A stretch of DNA of 64,000 nucleotides, taken from Candidatus Roseilinea sp. (GTDB taxonomy: Bacteria > Chloroflexota > Anaerolineae > J036 > Brachytrichaceae). Every line of letters begins with the position of its first letter. Within the stretch, counting starts at the first letter, position 1. Of this stretch, positions 36,942 through 46,626 are shown one piece after another. The notes beneath the pieces are model-generated. The model was not told the origin of the DNA. It saw only the letters and a program-made list of their open reading frames with translations, and ran no database searches. The stretch lies in contig BPHV01000002.1 in the NCBI GenBank assembly GCA_026003755.1, forward strand, positions 558,001 to 622,000, given 5' to 3'. The position numbers and the translations under genes are program-made.

Positions 36942-37821
36942 ATGACCCAGTTATCTCATGCTCCCATTACCTTGGCCGTCATCGGCGGCAGCGGGCTATA
37001 TGCCATGCCCGGTCTCACCGATGTCGAAGAGGTCACAATCCCTACGCCGTTCGGCGACCCGTCGGACGCAATTGTGCTTGGCACCTATCATGGTTGCCGC
37101 ATCGCCTTCCTGCCCCGTCATGGGCGCGGGCACCGCTATAACCCCAGCGAAGTGCCCTATCGCGCCAACATCTGGGCGCTCAAGTCGCTGGGCGTAAAGC
37201 ACGTCGTCAGCGTGAGCGCATGCGGCAGCCTGCGCGAGCACCTGCGCCCGCGCGACATCGTCATCCCCGATCAGTTGTTCGATTTTCACCAAGGGCAAGC
37301 GCGCTTATTCGTTCTTCGAGGGCGGCATGGTCGGCCACGTTTCGGTCGGCGAGCCGTTCTCAAAGTCGCTCAGCGCGGCGTTGGCCAGAGCGGTGCGCGA
37401 AGCCGGCGGGACGGCGCACGAAGGCGGCGTGTTCATCACCATTGAAGGCCCACGCTTTAGCACCAAAGCCGAAAGCCGCGCCTTCCGTGCATGGGGATGT
37501 GACATCATCGGCATGACCGCCTGCCCAGAAGCCTTCCTCGCCCGCGAGGCCGAGCTCGACTTCGCCATCATGGCTCATGTCACCGATTACGACGTGTGGC
37601 ACGAAGAAGAGGGCGAAGTGACGGTGGACATGGTGATCCAGCGGCTGAACGACAACCTGGCGCTGGCGCAACGTGCGATCGCCAACCTGGCGCCGGTCGT
37701 CCCGACGTTGCCACACGAGAGCGCCGGGGCGATGAGATACGCCGTCATGACCGCGCGCGACCGCATCTCCCCCGAAGCGCGTGAAAGGTTGCGCCTGCTG
37801 GTGGGCGACTATTTGTCGTAA
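36942..37821 (+). pseudogene. mtnP: S-methyl-5'-thioadenosine phosphorylase, +1 frameshift
   Basis: From the ATG at 36942 the first half reads [48 protein letters not shown] and [11 protein letters not shown], then leaves frame at a run of four T (37283-37286). Removing one T gives [19 protein letters not shown] and continues through [15 protein letters not shown] and GMTACPEAFLAREAEL to the stop at 37821. Full corrected length is about 292 aa, normal for MTAP, the phosphorolytic enzyme that salvages adenine and methylthioribose-1-phosphate. Given five similar +1 events downstream, a sequencing error is more likely than a dead gene. Confidence 0.85.
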
Positions 37822-37844
37822 GTCGCAAGCCGAGGGTGTAGAGT

Positions 37845-38489
37845 CTAATTCAGCTTCTCTCGCAGCGCGTCAATCGCCGCTTTAAGTTCCGACTCGCGGA
37901 AGCTAATGGTCAGATCGCTCCGCGTGCGTTCGAGCACGCCGCGCACCATGTCGGTGTTGCGACGCAGCCCGCCGGTGATCGCCTCTGGGAAGTCCATCGT
38001 CACCAACACATCGTAGATCTCGTCCATCGCAGCAAGCAGGCGTTCGGCCTCTTGGCTGTGGCCCCCGCGGATCTCGTCCAGCACGCGCCGACGCAGCTCG
38101 CCGGCAGCCTCGGCCAGGCCATTGAGATACGCTGCATATTCCACGCCGATCTCCTCCGGCGCAGGGACGGTTTTATCTTGTGCGATGGCCAGCGCGATAT
38201 GCGCTTCGGCCAGCTCCTTCAACGCATCTTGCGTGTATCCGCTAAAGCATAAATCGGGATACGGTTTGACGATCACGACGAGTTCGTCGGCCGCGCGACG
38301 CGCTTCACCGAGCAAGCGGTCGGCTTCATCCCACTCGTCGCGGTGCGACGCGCGGATGGCGAGTGAGCAATAACGAATTAATTCCCTCGAAAGGTTCACC
38401 GCTCTATCGCGCGCTGCATTCTTAGCCAGCAAACTTTCGCGGATGCGCTCTCCGATCTTTGCTAGTGGGCTGTTGGCCATACGCTTCAT
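37845..38489 (-). CDS. translin-family protein
   Basis: 214 aa (ATG 38489; MANSP at 38480 is an alternative; neither has a clear ribosome site). All-helical. RAVNLSRELIRYCSLAIRASHRDEWDEADRLLGEARRAADEL, YPDLCFSGYTQDALKELAEAHIAL, and EYLNGLAEAAGELRRRVLDEIRGG-type and AMDEIYDVLVTMDFPEAITGGLRRNTDMVRGVLERTRSDL segments are the translin pattern known from eukaryotes, archaea and a few bacteria. Eukaryotic translin binds nucleic acid and works with TRAX as an RNase. The role in bacteria is not settled. Database entries sometimes mislabel this family as haloacid dehalogenase. Confidence 0.82.
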   Translation of the reverse strand: MKRMANSPLAKIGERIRESLLAKNAARDRAVNLSRELIRYCSLAIRASHRDEWDEADRLLGEARRAADELVVIVKPYPDLCFSGYTQDALKELAEAHIALAIAQDKTVPAPEEIGVEYAAYLNGLAEAAGELRRRVLDEIRGGHSQEAERLLAAMDEIYDVLVTMDFPEAITGGLRRNTDMVRGVLERTRSDLTISFRESELKAAIDALREKLN

Positions 38490-39033
38490 TCTAATGAATT
38501 TAGTCCGTAGTCCGTCGTAGGGCTGTTGCTATTGGGGATAGTCGTCCGGGTGACCTATATCTGGCTCCGATATGTATTCGCGCCCTAAATGTAGGCTTAA
38601 CATTGCCGTCGCGCGCGCGACGGGCGCGAGTAGCGATGTGTATTGAGGTTGTTCACACCCTGGGATAACTCCCACATTTAGGGTGTGGAAGTGTGGATTC
38701 GCGGACTAAATCCACACCCTGTGGGAGAAAGGCCCTGTGAACGGTGTGAAGATGTGGATCGAGCGGTTCGCTTGTAAATAGGGTGAGTTGCTTTTGCGAC
38801 CGACCAGCGTTGTGGAATCGCACAGAACTTTACGTGGACTTCGTGGATAATATCCAAGGACTACGCGACCTGTCGGGCGCGCGCCGCGGAACGTGCATGC
38901 CCATAATATGTTATCAGCCGGCTTGCGTGACTGTTCGGAACGGTGCGACAAGAAGAGCGCGGCGGACTATCGCCCGCAGGCAGAGAGGCGCTCGGCCGGT
39001 CGGCTGTCGGGGTTATCTGAAGCTGTCTCTATT
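38490..39033. other. 544-bp intergenic region with CCACACCC-type inverted repeats
   Basis: Divergent spacer between the translin and LCP genes. Around 38650-38760 several copies of CACACCC/GGGTGTG occur, including an exact 9-bp inverted repeat GTGTGGATT/AATCCACAC (38691-38699 and 38709-38717) and AGGGTGTGGA/TCCACACCCT (38680-38689 and 38711-38720). Some resemble DnaA boxes with one or two mismatches (CGTGGATAA near 38840). No ORF with convincing composition; LCP coding sequence starts at 39034 although an open frame extends back to 38893. Confidence 0.5.
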
Positions 39034-40818
39034 ATGAAGTCCGATACCGCTCGCCGGCGCGGCTTGCGGCGCACCGGCTTTTACTGGATGATAGCAGCTT
39101 GGCTGGGCGCGGCATCGGCCGTGACGGCGTGCGGCAATTCGGCCGATCGGGCCCCCACTATTGCGCCGACCGTCACTGCGATCGTCCCATCGTCCACGCC
39201 CATCGTCATCACGATGAGCGCCTCGCCCACCGCCGTGCCGATTCCACCGCCCACGGCTACCATGCCGCCCATGCCCACCGAGCTGCCGGCTGCAACGCGC
39301 GCGCCCCAGCCCCTGCCGTCGCCTTCGCCGACCGCCAAGCCGGCTATCGAACTCGGCGCGTTCGTCGGCACTGACGTTGCGCTGCCGACAGTGCCGGTCT
39401 CTGCGACCACCGGTATTACAGCAACCGGTCTGCTTTCGCTCACCGAGGTCCCGCCGCCGGTCGCGCCGGTGAAATTGCCGCCCGGCGTGATCAACATTGC
39501 GCTGCTCGGCGTGGACATGCGCCCTGTTGAAAAGGGGATGTTGACCGACGTCATCATCATCGCCAGCATTAACCCGAACATCCCGGCTGTGACGCTGCTG
39601 TCCATCCCGCGCGATACGCTGGTGTATATCCCCAATCGGCGCATGGCCAAGGTCAACACGGCGTTTGCCGCCGGCCCGGACGTATTCAAGCAGACCATCA
39701 AGTACAACTTTGGCCTGAACGTGGACTACTACGCCACGATCAATTTTGCCGGCCTGGTGAACGCTGTCAATACGCTAGGCGGCATCGAGGTCATCGCCAC
39801 CTGCCCGCTCTACCAAGTCTTCCCGAAGGATCCGTATTATTCCGCCGATCCGGTTACGCCGCTGACCGTCACCGCGCCCTATACTGACGCTTTCACCGGC
39901 GAGGTGTGGCAACCCGGACAGGCGGTGCCGACGCAGACGATCAATATTCCCCGCCCTGGCGTATACAAGCTGAACGGCTTGCAGGCCTTGGCTTATGCGC
40001 GGGCGCGCTACGGTGTGCCGGGCGGCGATGTGGATCGCACCCGCCGAGCGCAGCGCGTGTTGCGCGCACTGCTTCACAAAGCGCGCAGCAGCAGCCTGAT
40101 CGCGATCACCCGCCTGCCGGCGTTGCTCAACCAATTCGCCCGCAACGTCAAGACCGACCTCACCCTCGACCAAATTCTGTCGCTGGCGGCTCAGGCCGAT
40201 CGCTTTGACGATAGCATCATTCGCAGTCGCTATTTCGACGATGTCGGGATGACCAGCACGACGCTGCCGGTGGTCGGCGCCGTGCTCATCCCCAACCGAG
40301 ACAACATCACGCCATACCTGCAAATGGCCTTGAACGTGCCGCTCAACCAGCAGGCCGGCAGCGGCATCGCCGTCGAGGTATGGAACGGCACACGTCAGGC
40401 CGATTTCGGCATCGTGGCTGCCGACCGGTTGCGCGAGTTGGGCTTTAATGTGGTCAGCATCCGAGATGCCGATGGCGTCTATTCCAGGACGCAGGTGGTT
40501 GACTTCACGACGACGGCGAAAGGTAGCGCGATCCCGCTGCTGCAACGCGCGCTCGGCGTCCGCCCGGAGGCCGTCATCGCCCAGCCCAATCCGGATGGGC
40601 CGCGCTACCGCATCATCGCCGGTCAGGACTTCGACCCATGTTACTACAAGACCACGCCGGCCAACGTGCGCGCCGTGCCATCGCCGATTCAGCCTACGAA
40701 CGGACAGAACACGCCGCCGAAGGGGGATGCCCCGGCGCCGCCTGCGGAGGGCGCGCCGGCTGATCCGAATGCGCCGCCGGCAGAGCCAACGCCCACACCT
40801 GTGCCGGAAGGGGGATGA
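39034..40818 (+). CDS. LytR-CpsA-Psr (LCP) family lipoprotein with LytR_C domain
   Basis: 594 aa. Starts MKSDTARRRGLRRTG with a membrane segment and a lipobox-like VTAC (Cys33), then a long Thr/Pro-rich spacer to about residue 150. LCP domain: VINIALLGVDMRP, TDVIIIASINP, LLSIPRDTLVYIP, KVNTAFAAG, with the Arg residues that bind polyprenyl phosphate, NTLGGIEVIATCPL, and ARARYGVPGGDVDRTRRAQRVL. C-terminal LytR_C domain (IAVEVWNGTRQADFGIVAADRL). The end is Pro-rich. LCP proteins attach polymers to the cell envelope; the acceptor in this lineage is unknown. The ATG at 39034 is chosen because upstream codons lack membrane-protein sense. Confidence 0.87.
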   Translation: MKSDTARRRGLRRTGFYWMIAAWLGAASAVTACGNSADRAPTIAPTVTAIVPSSTPIVITMSASPTAVPIPPPTATMPPMPTELPAATRAPQPLPSPSPTAKPAIELGAFVGTDVALPTVPVSATTGITATGLLSLTEVPPPVAPVKLPPGVINIALLGVDMRPVEKGMLTDVIIIASINPNIPAVTLLSIPRDTLVYIPNRRMAKVNTAFAAGPDVFKQTIKYNFGLNVDYYATINFAGLVNAVNTLGGIEVIATCPLYQVFPKDPYYSADPVTPLTVTAPYTDAFTGEVWQPGQAVPTQTINIPRPGVYKLNGLQALAYARARYGVPGGDVDRTRRAQRVLRALLHKARSSSLIAITRLPALLNQFARNVKTDLTLDQILSLAAQADRFDDSIIRSRYFDDVGMTSTTLPVVGAVLIPNRDNITPYLQMALNVPLNQQAGSGIAVEVWNGTRQADFGIVAADRLRELGFNVVSIRDADGVYSRTQVVDFTTTAKGSAIPLLQRALGVRPEAVIAQPNPDGPRYRIIAGQDFDPCYYKTTPANVRAVPSPIQPTNGQNTPPKGDAPAPPAEGAPADPNAPPAEPTPTPVPEGG

Positions 40819-40934
40819 CGCGATGGTGCCGATAGCGACTTCGACGGCGCATTGCGCGAAGCCGACCTCGTCGTCCGCTCGTTCGACGAAGCAACCCTCG
40901 AGCGCGTGCAGGCCTGGCGCAACGCGGCTTCGGC

Positions 40935-42097
40935 CTACAGAGATGCCAACCGGTAATAGCCCTCGGCGGCGCCGAAGAGCTGGTCTAGGCTGAGCGACTC
41001 ATCGGCGATGTGCGCGTCGGTCTCCAGGCCTGGGCCGAAGCCCAGGGTGGGAATGCCCAGCATACCGGCGCTGCGCGCGGCGTTCGTGCAGAAGCGATAG
41101 TAACCGATCGGCGCTTCGGGCAGCGCCGCGCGCGCCATGCGCGCGAAGGGATGCTCGGCGTCGAACTTCCAGGCCGGCATGAACTTCAACGCGCTGCGCG
41201 TGACGCCGGTGTAGGTGGTGATGCTGCCTGCGTCCACTTCGGCGCGGGCGTTGAACGCCGGGTCTTCGCGTCGCAGGCGGGTGATGGCCTCTTGGATCGG
41301 CGCGATCACATCGTCCACGCCTTCGCCGACCAGCAGGCGGCGATCGGCGCGCACCCGACAGCGCGCCGGTAGCACGCTCACGCTGGGAAACGGATCGCTG
41401 ATGATCTCGGTTGGCTCAAGGATGCCGGGGCCGAGGTCGGCGTCGCAAGGTGGTTGCCATTCCTGTAGGGCCGCGATCAGCCGAGCCATGTGCTTGAGCG
41501 CGTTCACGCCGCGCGATGGATCGCTGGCGTGGGCGGGCACGCCCTCGGTGGTGATGAATACCTCGTCCGCCGATGTTCAACCGCAGCGCAGTGCTCTCGC
41601 AGATCACCACGTAGGCCGGCCGATAGACATCCAGCACTTCGGCGAGCGCCAACCCTTCGATCTGCTCTTCATTGACGCTGGCACACACCAGCACATCGCG
41701 GCGCAGCCGCCCGTCTTGTTGGGCGAATGCTGCCGCGCACAGGCTGGCCGCCAGCGCGCCCTTCATGTCGCTGGCGCCGCGTCCCCAAATTCGCCCATCG
41801 CTCACCTCGCCGCCGAAGGGGGTCCTTCGTCCAATAGCCGGCGGCTGCGACGGTGTCCATGTGCGAGTCGAAGAGCAGCGCACCTTCGCTCGACGGCGCA
41901 GCCGGCCGCAAACGCCCCACCACGTTGCCCAGCGCGTCGGCCTTCACCTCGTCATAGCCGAGCGCCGTCATCGCGCGCGCCACGACGTCGGCGACGTCGC
42001 GTTCTTCGCCGGAGAGGCTTTTGCAGCGGATCAGGTCGCGGGCTAGCGCGACGATGCGCTCGCGGCGCGCTTCGCCCAGCGGAGACCGGGCCTTCAT
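40935..42097 (-). pseudogene. M20-family deacetylase/peptidase (ArgE/DapE-like), two +1 frameshifts
   Basis: Corrected frame: [44 protein letters not shown] (metal His), [16 protein letters not shown] (metal Asp), [13 protein letters not shown] (catalytic Glu), then GVPAHASDPSRGVNALKHMARL, TNAARSAGMLGIPTLGFGPG and a final metal His in LETDAHIADESLSL. The frame is lost at a run of five G (41818-41822 on the plus strand; four expected) and again near 41566-41573. Both are single-base additions. Corrected length is about 387 aa, full length for the family. The start overlaps the dCTP deaminase stop (ATGA). Substrate not determinable; acetylornithine, succinyl-diaminopimelate or a dipeptide are options. 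Confidence 0.8.
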
Positions 42098-42667
42098 CGT
42101 CCTCCTCCTTGCTCGATGCGCGGCAGGGTGACGCCGGTCTGGCCCTGGTATTTGCCTTTCTTGTCGCGGTAGCTCTGCTCGCACACGCCATCCCCCGCCA
42201 AAAAGATGAGCTGGGCGATCCCTTCGTTGGCGTACACTTTGGCCGGCAGCGGCGTGGTATTGCTGATCTCCAACGTCAGGTAGCCCTCCCACTCCGGCTC
42301 CAACGGGGGTAACGTTGACGATCAGGCCGCAGCGGGCGTAGGTGCTCTTCCCCAGGCACACCACCAGCACCTCGCGTGGGATGCGGAAGTATTCCACCGT
42401 GCGGCTGAGCACAAACGAGTTGGGTGGAATGATGCACACGTCGCCCTTGAAGTCCACAAACGATTGCGGCACGAAGTTCTTCGGGTCCACGATGGCCGAG
42501 TTGACGTTGGTGAAGATCTTGAACTCGTCGCTCACACGGATGTCGTAGCCATAGGACGACAGCCCATAGCTCACCACGCCTTGCCGGACGGAATTTTCGA
42601 CGAACGGCTCGATCATGCGATGTTCGAGCGCCATGCGGCGGATCCAATGATCGGGTTTGATGCCCAT
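42094..42667 (-). pseudogene. dcd: dCTP deaminase, +1 frameshift
   Basis: From the ATG at 42667: [88 protein letters not shown]. It then leaves frame in five consecutive C on the coding strand (42305-42309). Dropping one gives [35 protein letters not shown] and ends [14 protein letters not shown], the normal C-terminus. It deaminates dCTP to dUTP for thymidylate synthesis. Corrected length is about 190 aa, normal. As an essential-type gene it is probably intact in the organism. Confidence 0.87.
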
Positions 42668-42680
42668 GTCAACGTTCAAA

Positions 42681-44456
42681 TCACATGCGCTCCGGCGCGC
42701 TCATCCCCATCAGCTTCAACGTCTTCGCCAGCGTCAACTGCGTAGCGCGCGCCAGCCTCATGCGCGCGCGGGCCACCTCCGGCGGGCTGCCCTTGATCCG
42801 GCATTCCTCGTAGAACTTGCTGAAGGCCTGCGTCACCTCGCGGGCATACGTGGTGTAGTGATGCGGCTGCAGCGTCGTTGCCACCAGCTCGACGATTTCC
42901 GGCAACTGCAGCAGCTTGCGGATGAGGGCTTGCTCGGCGGGGTGCTCGTAGCAATATGCGCTTGGCGCCGGATGCGATCCTGGGTCGCCGATTTCTACGC
43001 CCCAGTTTTCCTCGGCCGCCTTGCGCTCGATGGCGCAGATGCGCGCGTGTCCATACTGCACGTAATAGACCGGGTTCTTCTCGTTTTGTTCCTTCAGCAC
43101 GTCCAGGTCGAAGGTGAACTTGGTGTCCACGCTGCGCGAGAGCATGATGTAGCGAAAGGCGTCGGGGCCGATCTCGTCCACCACGTCGTCAATCAGCAGC
43201 GCGTTGCCCTTGCGCTTGCCCATGCGCACTTCCTGGCCGCTGCGCAACAGGGTGATGAAGCGGTAGATCAGGATGCGGATCGAGCCTTCCGGCAGCCCGA
43301 GGGCGCGCGCAGCGGCGTGCAGGCGCGGCGCGTCGGCCTGGTGGTCTTCGCCCCACACGTAGATGGCCGGGTTGAAGCCGCGCAGCATCACCTTGTGCCA
43401 CATGTAGGGGATGTCGCTGGCGAAGTAAGTCGGTCGCTCCTCGGGATCATGGATCACCTTCGGCGAGCGAATCAGCACGGCCTGCACCGGAAGCGCTCGG
43501 CCGCTTTCGTCCCTGTCCGCGGCGTATTCTTCGTCGGTGCGGCGCTGACCCTGGCCGCTGCGGATGGGCGAGCCATCCTCGCTGAACCACAGCGCGCCGT
43601 CGTGTTCGATCACCAGCCCTTTGGCGCGTAGGCGCTCGATCATCTCGTGGCCTAGGCCGCTGGTCCACAGGCTCTTCTCGCTGAAGAAGTTGTCGTAGCG
43701 GATGTTCAGCCGCGCCAGCGTGCGCTTGATGTTGGCCATCACCGCTTCGATGCCGAGCCGTCCCAGCGCGCGCACCGCTTCATCTTTGGGCAGGCGCAGG
43801 TATTTGTCGCCTTCGCGCTCGGCGATGATGCGGGCCACCTCTTGCACGTCCTCGCCCTGATAGCCGCGCTCGGGCATTGGCTCATCCACGCCCAGCGCCT
43901 GCGCATAGCGCGCATACACGCTCGCGCCAAAGACGCGCACCTGCGAGCCGGCATCGTTGATGTACCACTCGCGATGCACCTGATAGCCGGCCGCCTCCAG
44001 CGTGTTGGCCAGTGTGTCGCCCACCACCACGTTGCGGCCGGTGCCGATTGTGGCGTAGCCGGTGGGGTTAGCGCTGCCGTGCTCCACCTGCGCCTTGCGC
44101 CCTCGCCCCAGGTCAATCTCCCCCCAGCGCGCACCGCGTTCGAGGATGACGTCAACTTGCTGTGAGAGATAGGCGGGCGTCAGGCGAAAGTTGATGAAGC
44201 CTTGCGCGACTTCGACGGAGAAAGGCGCGCTCGGCATGGCGCGCAGGTGTCGGGCGATCGTCTCGGCAATCGTCGCGGGCGGCATCTTGGCCACGCGCGC
44301 CAGTTGCATGGCCGCGTTGGTCGCGTAGTCGCCCATCTCCGGCTGGCGCGGATGTTCCACGGCGATCGTCGGTATGGCGCAGGCAGGCAGTTCGCCGGCT
44401 TGCTGGGCGCGGCCGATGGCGTCAGCGATGCAACGAATGAGGTGGTCTCGGATCAT
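42681..44456 (-). CDS. argS: arginyl-tRNA synthetase, atypical HIGH motif
   Basis: 591 aa from the ATG at 44456 ([22 protein letters not shown]); the longer open frame to 45134 is non-coding. N-terminal additional domain ([30 protein letters not shown]). Catalytic domain: [28 protein letters not shown], in which the usual LHVGH is ATIGT, so the first HIGH histidine is Thr. [16 protein letters not shown] and [21 protein letters not shown] follow. The KMSKS region is [21 protein letters not shown]. The anticodon-binding domain is helical ([13 protein letters not shown] onward). Length and remaining motifs are complete, so the enzyme is likely active. Confidence 0.92.
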   Translation of the reverse strand: MIRDHLIRCIADAIGRAQQAGELPACAIPTIAVEHPRQPEMGDYATNAAMQLARVAKMPPATIAETIARHLRAMPSAPFSVEVAQGFINFRLTPAYLSQQVDVILERGARWGEIDLGRGRKAQVEHGSANPTGYATIGTGRNVVVGDTLANTLEAAGYQVHREWYINDAGSQVRVFGASVYARYAQALGVDEPMPERGYQGEDVQEVARIIAEREGDKYLRLPKDEAVRALGRLGIEAVMANIKRTLARLNIRYDNFFSEKSLWTSGLGHEMIERLRAKGLVIEHDGALWFSEDGSPIRSGQGQRRTDEEYAADRDESGRALPVQAVLIRSPKVIHDPEERPTYFASDIPYMWHKVMLRGFNPAIYVWGEDHQADAPRLHAAARALGLPEGSIRILIYRFITLLRSGQEVRMGKRKGNALLIDDVVDEIGPDAFRYIMLSRSVDTKFTFDLDVLKEQNEKNPVYYVQYGHARICAIERKAAEENWGVEIGDPGSHPAPSAYCYEHPAEQALIRKLLQLPEIVELVATTLQPHHYTTYAREVTQAFSKFYEECRIKGSPPEVARARMRLARATQLTLAKTLKLMGMSAPERM

Positions 44457-44531
44457 AGCGGCAGCGTGATAGGCGCGTATTCTAACAACGCTGCTTTTCA
44501 GCCAGACCTCTCTGGTGTTTACTTGTCGCCT

Positions 44532-45318
44532 ATGACAACCCCAGCCTTCGACTATCGTCGGATGTTCGACCTGACCGGCCGCACCGCGCTCGTGGTGGGC
44601 GCCGGCAGCGGCATCGGCGAAGCCAGCGCGCATGGGCTGGCCGCGCATGGCGCGCGCGTGATCTGCGCCGACCTCGACCTGACCGCTGCGCAGCGCGTGG
44701 CGCAGGACATCGGCGCCGCTGCCGGCGCACTCCAGCTCGACATGCGCGACGCTTCGGCCATCGCCGCCGCGCTGCAGGATGCCCCGCCGCTCGACGTGTT
44801 GGTGAGCACGCCCAGCATCAACGTGCGCAAGCCGTTGCTGGCAATCAGCGACGAGGAATTCGACCGGGTGATCGGTCTGAACTTGCGCGGCACGTTCATG
44901 CTGATGCGCCACGTGGCGCGCGACATGGCCGAGCGCGGGGCGCGGCAGCATCATCGTCTTCAGCAGCATTCGCGGCGAGGTGGTGGAGCCGGGACAGGGC
45001 GTATATGCGGCCACCAAAGCCGGCGTGCGCCAATTGTGCCGCGCCCTGGCCGCCGAGCTGGGGCCGCGCGGCGTGCGCGTGAACCTGATCGCCCCCGGCG
45101 TGGTGGAGACCCCGCTCACCGCCCCAATCCGCAATCATCCCGACTGGTATCGCGCCTATGCCGAGAAAAACGCCTTGCGCCGCTGGGCGCAGCCGCATGA
45201 GATGGCCGGCGCAGTGGTATATCTCGCCTCCGATGCCAGCTCATACGTCACGGGCGCGGTGCTCTACGTGGACGCGGGCTGGACGGCGCAGGATGGCCGC
45301 TTTACGCCGCCGCTCTAG
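44532..45318 (+). pseudogene. short-chain dehydrogenase/reductase, +1 frameshift
   Basis: From the ATG at 44532: FDLTGRTALVVGAGSGIGEASAHGLAAHGARVICADLD (NAD(P)-binding GxxxGxG), LDVLVSTPSINVRKPLLAIS, NLRGTFMLMRHVARDMAERG. The frame breaks at four G (44937-44940); with three G it reads GRGSIIVFSSIRGEVVEPGQGVYAATKAGVRQL (catalytic Ser and YxxxK) and continues to LIAPGVVETPL, VVYLASDASSYVTGAVLYVDAGW and the stop at 45318. About 261 aa corrected, normal for classical SDRs. Substrate unknown. It is divergent from argS, 75 bases away. Confidence 0.85.
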
Positions 45319-45354
45319 CGCCGAATCGAATTTTGATGAACGCTGAGACGACGC

Positions 45355-46623
45355 ATGATTTCCGATCTCGAACGCCGCGTGCTCGACTGCATTGACGACG
45401 AGGAATTGATCGGCTGGGTTCAGGCGCTGACGCGCATCCCCAGCGTGTGGAAGCCCGAGCAGGGCATCGGCGAGGAAGCTGCTGCGCGCTGGGTGGAGGC
45501 GCATTGTCGCGACATCGGCTTGCAAACCCGCTTCGAGTTCGTCGTCCCCGGCCGACCGAACGTCATCGCCGCCTACGCCTCGTCGCCTGATTTCTCGATA
45601 GAGGAGTTGCTGCGGCCGCCCGCTTCGCCCCATACGCGGAAGTGGCTGATGTTCGAGGGTCACACCGACGTGGTGACCGAAGGCGACCCGACCCAGTGGA
45701 CGGATCCGCCGTTCAGCGCCGTTATCCGCGACGGGCGCATCTACGGGCGCGGCGCAAACGACATGAAGGCCGGCTTGTGCTGCGCGCTGGCCGCGATCAA
45801 GGCCATCGTTCGCAGCGGCGTTGACTTGAACGGGGGCATCCTGCTGGGCGCCGTGTGCGACGAGGAGGGCGGCATGATCGGCATCAAGCACTTTGTGGAG
45901 CGCGGCTGGGCCGATCACGTGACGGCATGTATCGTGTGCGAGCCGGAGGAGAATCACCTGTGCATCGCGCAGAAGGGCGTGATGTGGGTGCGCTGCATGA
46001 TACGCGGCGTGATGAGCCACGGCGCCATGCCGTTGACCGGCGTAAATGCCATGTATCCCATGGCCCGCTTTCTCACTATGGTGCAAGCGCTGGAGGAGCG
46101 CGAAATCGTCCGACATGGCCGGCATGAGTTCCTCGGCCAACCCAGCATCACGCCGACCATCGTCATGTCGCCGGCGCGCGGCGAAGGCGAGCCGCAAGCC
46201 AACGTCATGCCGGGCGCCGCCGAGTGCGTGCTCGACATCCGCCTGATTCCCGGCCAAGACCCCGACGCGCTCGCGCGGCGCGTCGAGCAAATGCTCGCCG
46301 CCTGCGTCGCAGTGGACGACCGGCTGCGCTATGCGTTTGAAGTGGTCGAGGTGCGCCACCCCACCCACACCGAACGCGACCATCCGATCGTGCAGTCGCT
46401 CGCTTCTGCCTATGCCGATTTGACCGGCGCCCCGCCGATCTACGGCGGCGTGCCCGGCAGCACCGACGGCACCATCCTGCACGCCTGCAAGGGCATCCCC
46501 ATCGTCACGTGTGGGCCGGGCGACATTCACATCCCGCATCACGTGGACGAATGGGTGAGCATCGCGGAGATCAAGCTGGCCGCGCGGATGTATGCGCTGG
46601 CGGCGATGCGGTATCTCGGATAA
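45355..46623 (+). CDS. M20-family zinc peptidase/deacylase (ArgE/DapE/CPG2 family)
   Basis: 422 aa, intact. Metal ligands and catalytic residues: FEGHTDVVTEGDP (His, Asp), GRGANDMKAGLCCALAA (bridging Asp), LLGAVCDEEGGMIG (general base Glu), ACIVCEPEENHLC, and GDIHIPHHVDEWVSIAEI (last His). Dimerisation domain with MSHGAMPLTGVNAMYPMARFL. Similar to acetylornithine/succinyl-diaminopimelate deacetylases but also to peptidases; substrate not determined. Followed at 3 bases by an S58 peptidase gene, so both may act in peptide degradation. Confidence 0.87.
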   Translation: MISDLERRVLDCIDDEELIGWVQALTRIPSVWKPEQGIGEEAAARWVEAHCRDIGLQTRFEFVVPGRPNVIAAYASSPDFSIEELLRPPASPHTRKWLMFEGHTDVVTEGDPTQWTDPPFSAVIRDGRIYGRGANDMKAGLCCALAAIKAIVRSGVDLNGGILLGAVCDEEGGMIGIKHFVERGWADHVTACIVCEPEENHLCIAQKGVMWVRCMIRGVMSHGAMPLTGVNAMYPMARFLTMVQALEEREIVRHGRHEFLGQPSITPTIVMSPARGEGEPQANVMPGAAECVLDIRLIPGQDPDALARRVEQMLAACVAVDDRLRYAFEVVEVRHPTHTERDHPIVQSLASAYADLTGAPPIYGGVPGSTDGTILHACKGIPIVTCGPGDIHIPHHVDEWVSIAEIKLAARMYALAAMRYLG

Positions 46624-46626
46624 AGC

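Noticed and set aside
38640-38860. Replication origin
   Set aside because: DnaA-box-like words have one or more mismatches, the region is not AT-rich and no replication genes are near. Kept only as a low-interest repeat cluster.
40823-40957. Short frame ending DLVVRSFDEATLERV after the LCP gene
   Set aside because: Looks like the end of a HAD-type phosphatase, but has no start and overlaps the M20 gene; too little to call.
42681-45134. Arginyl-tRNA synthetase frame extended 226 codons upstream
   Set aside because: The extension lies antisense over the SDR gene and lacks any ArgRS similarity; the ATG at 44456 gives the normal N-terminus.
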